Assembly (NCBI GenBank): GCA_025454275.1
Contig: JALOOS010000085.1
Span: 1 to 7,067 of the forward strand
Length of the DNA: 7,067 bases
Source of the DNA: Desulfobacterales bacterium
GTDB taxonomy: Bacteria > Desulfobacterota > Desulfobacteria > Desulfobacterales > SpSt-501
Direction of reading: 5' to 3'
In this document: positions 6,664 through 7,067 of the stretch, in pieces
Position numbering within the stretch: position 1 is the first letter of the stretch
Layout: each line of letters begins with the position of its first letter
Notes under the pieces: model-generated
The model's database searches: none
Seen by the model: the letters and a program-made list of their open reading frames with translations, nothing else
What the model was told of the DNA's origin: nothing
Made by a program: the position numbers and the translations under genes

Positions 6664-7067
6664 ATGACAACCCCTCAACTGCTGGCGGTCTTGACGGCCG
6701 CCCTTATTGGTCTGGTCCCTGTCGTTTCGCCGGCCCAGCATTCCCACGGCCACGGGTCGAGCGGAGGCGGCATGGCGATGGAGATGCGCGAGGTGCTGGT
6801 CGACGATCTCAAGGTCACCTTCCACATCATGGCCAATGCCGAGCACCGCAAAATGCTCAAGGAGATGAAGATGAAGGAGGAGATCGAGGCGGGCACCACG
6901 CACAACATCTCCGTGACCCTGACCGACCCGTCCGGTCAAAAACCGGTCACCGACGCTGTGGTCGGCATGAAGGTGGTCGACCCGGCGGGCAAAGACCAGA
7001 TCAAGAGCCTGAGATACGAAGGGTCGATGAAAAGCTTCGACGCCTATTTCAATCTGCCGCAGAAGGG
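6664..7067 (+). CDS. Exported His/Met-rich protein, putative periplasmic metal-binding (3' partial)
   Basis: The frame opens at ATG 6664 behind a strong Shine-Dalgarno and runs off the right edge after 134 full codons with no stop. Residues 1-24 form a signal peptide ending SPA. The mature protein begins QHSHGHG, followed by a Gly/Ser/Met stretch (GGGMAMEM, 34-41). A probable helix at 57-75 places H61, M64 and M68 on one face, with M70 next to it; H54, M56 and H80 lie nearby. From about 80 the sequence looks like beta-strands of a small Ig-like domain (NISVTLTDPSG, then VVGMKVVDPAG), loosely reminiscent of FixH/YtkA-like or CopC-like folds. I do not recognise a named family. Nine Met after the start and several His in 134 residues, plus the position after cusA, suggest binding of periplasmic Cu(I)/Ag(I), perhaps replacing the CusF absent from the operon. 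The existence of the gene is well supported; its function is inference. Confidence 0.85.
   Translation, partial: MTTPQLLAVLTAALIGLVPVVSPAQHSHGHGSSGGGMAMEMREVLVDDLKVTFHIMANAEHRKMLKEMKMKEEIEAGTTHNISVTLTDPSGQKPVTDAVVGMKVVDPAGKDQIKSLRYEGSMKSFDAYFNLPQK

Noticed and set aside
6620..6667. 15-codon ATG frame ending in ATGA at the start codon of the fourth gene, a possible leader peptide
   Set aside because: No Shine-Dalgarno precedes it, the composition shows no regulatory codon run or Cys/His pattern, and a frame this short is expected by chance.

Overview
The window is a high-GC, densely coded stretch of bacterial chromosome with every recognisable gene on the + strand. It holds the tail of a class I SAM-dependent methyltransferase, then a tripartite heavy-metal RND efflux operon of the Cu(I)/Ag(I) type (outer-membrane factor, periplasmic adaptor, inner-membrane pump), then the start of a His/Met-rich exported protein that runs off the right edge. 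Signal peptides and an outer-membrane component show a Gram-negative host. The GC content, the style of the methyltransferase and the pump-plus-exported-protein layout suggest a Desulfobacterota/deltaproteobacterium-like organism, but that is an impression and not proof.

Layout: 2-580, methyltransferase C-terminal 192 codons, 5' end outside the window. 581-744, gap with a strong sigma70-like promoter (TTGACA, 17 bp, TATCAT at 615-643) and a GC-rich leader that can fold. 745-2004, cusC-like TolC-family outer-membrane factor. 2001-3206, cusB-like adaptor, overlapping cusC by ATGA and served by a strong Shine-Dalgarno. 3207-3366, an unusual 160-bp spacer with a nested, branched inverted-repeat structure. 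3367-6615, cusA-like pump with the three-methionine substrate site and the proton-relay residues conserved. 6616-6663, short gap with a good Shine-Dalgarno. 6664 to the edge, a secreted His/Met-rich protein of unrecognised family.

How it works together: CusA binds Cu(I)/Ag(I) in the periplasm or membrane, CusB bridges the two membranes, and CusC forms the outer-membrane exit duct. No CusF-type metallochaperone is seen between cusC and cusB, where E. coli has it. The downstream His/Met-rich exported protein is a candidate for an equivalent periplasmic metal-handling role (inference). No metal sensor gene lies in the window.

The core is a well-known system. What deserves a second look is the fourth gene, the structured spacer in front of cusA, the hairpin in the first codons of cusA, and the matching His-rich mature N-termini of the adaptor and the fourth protein.
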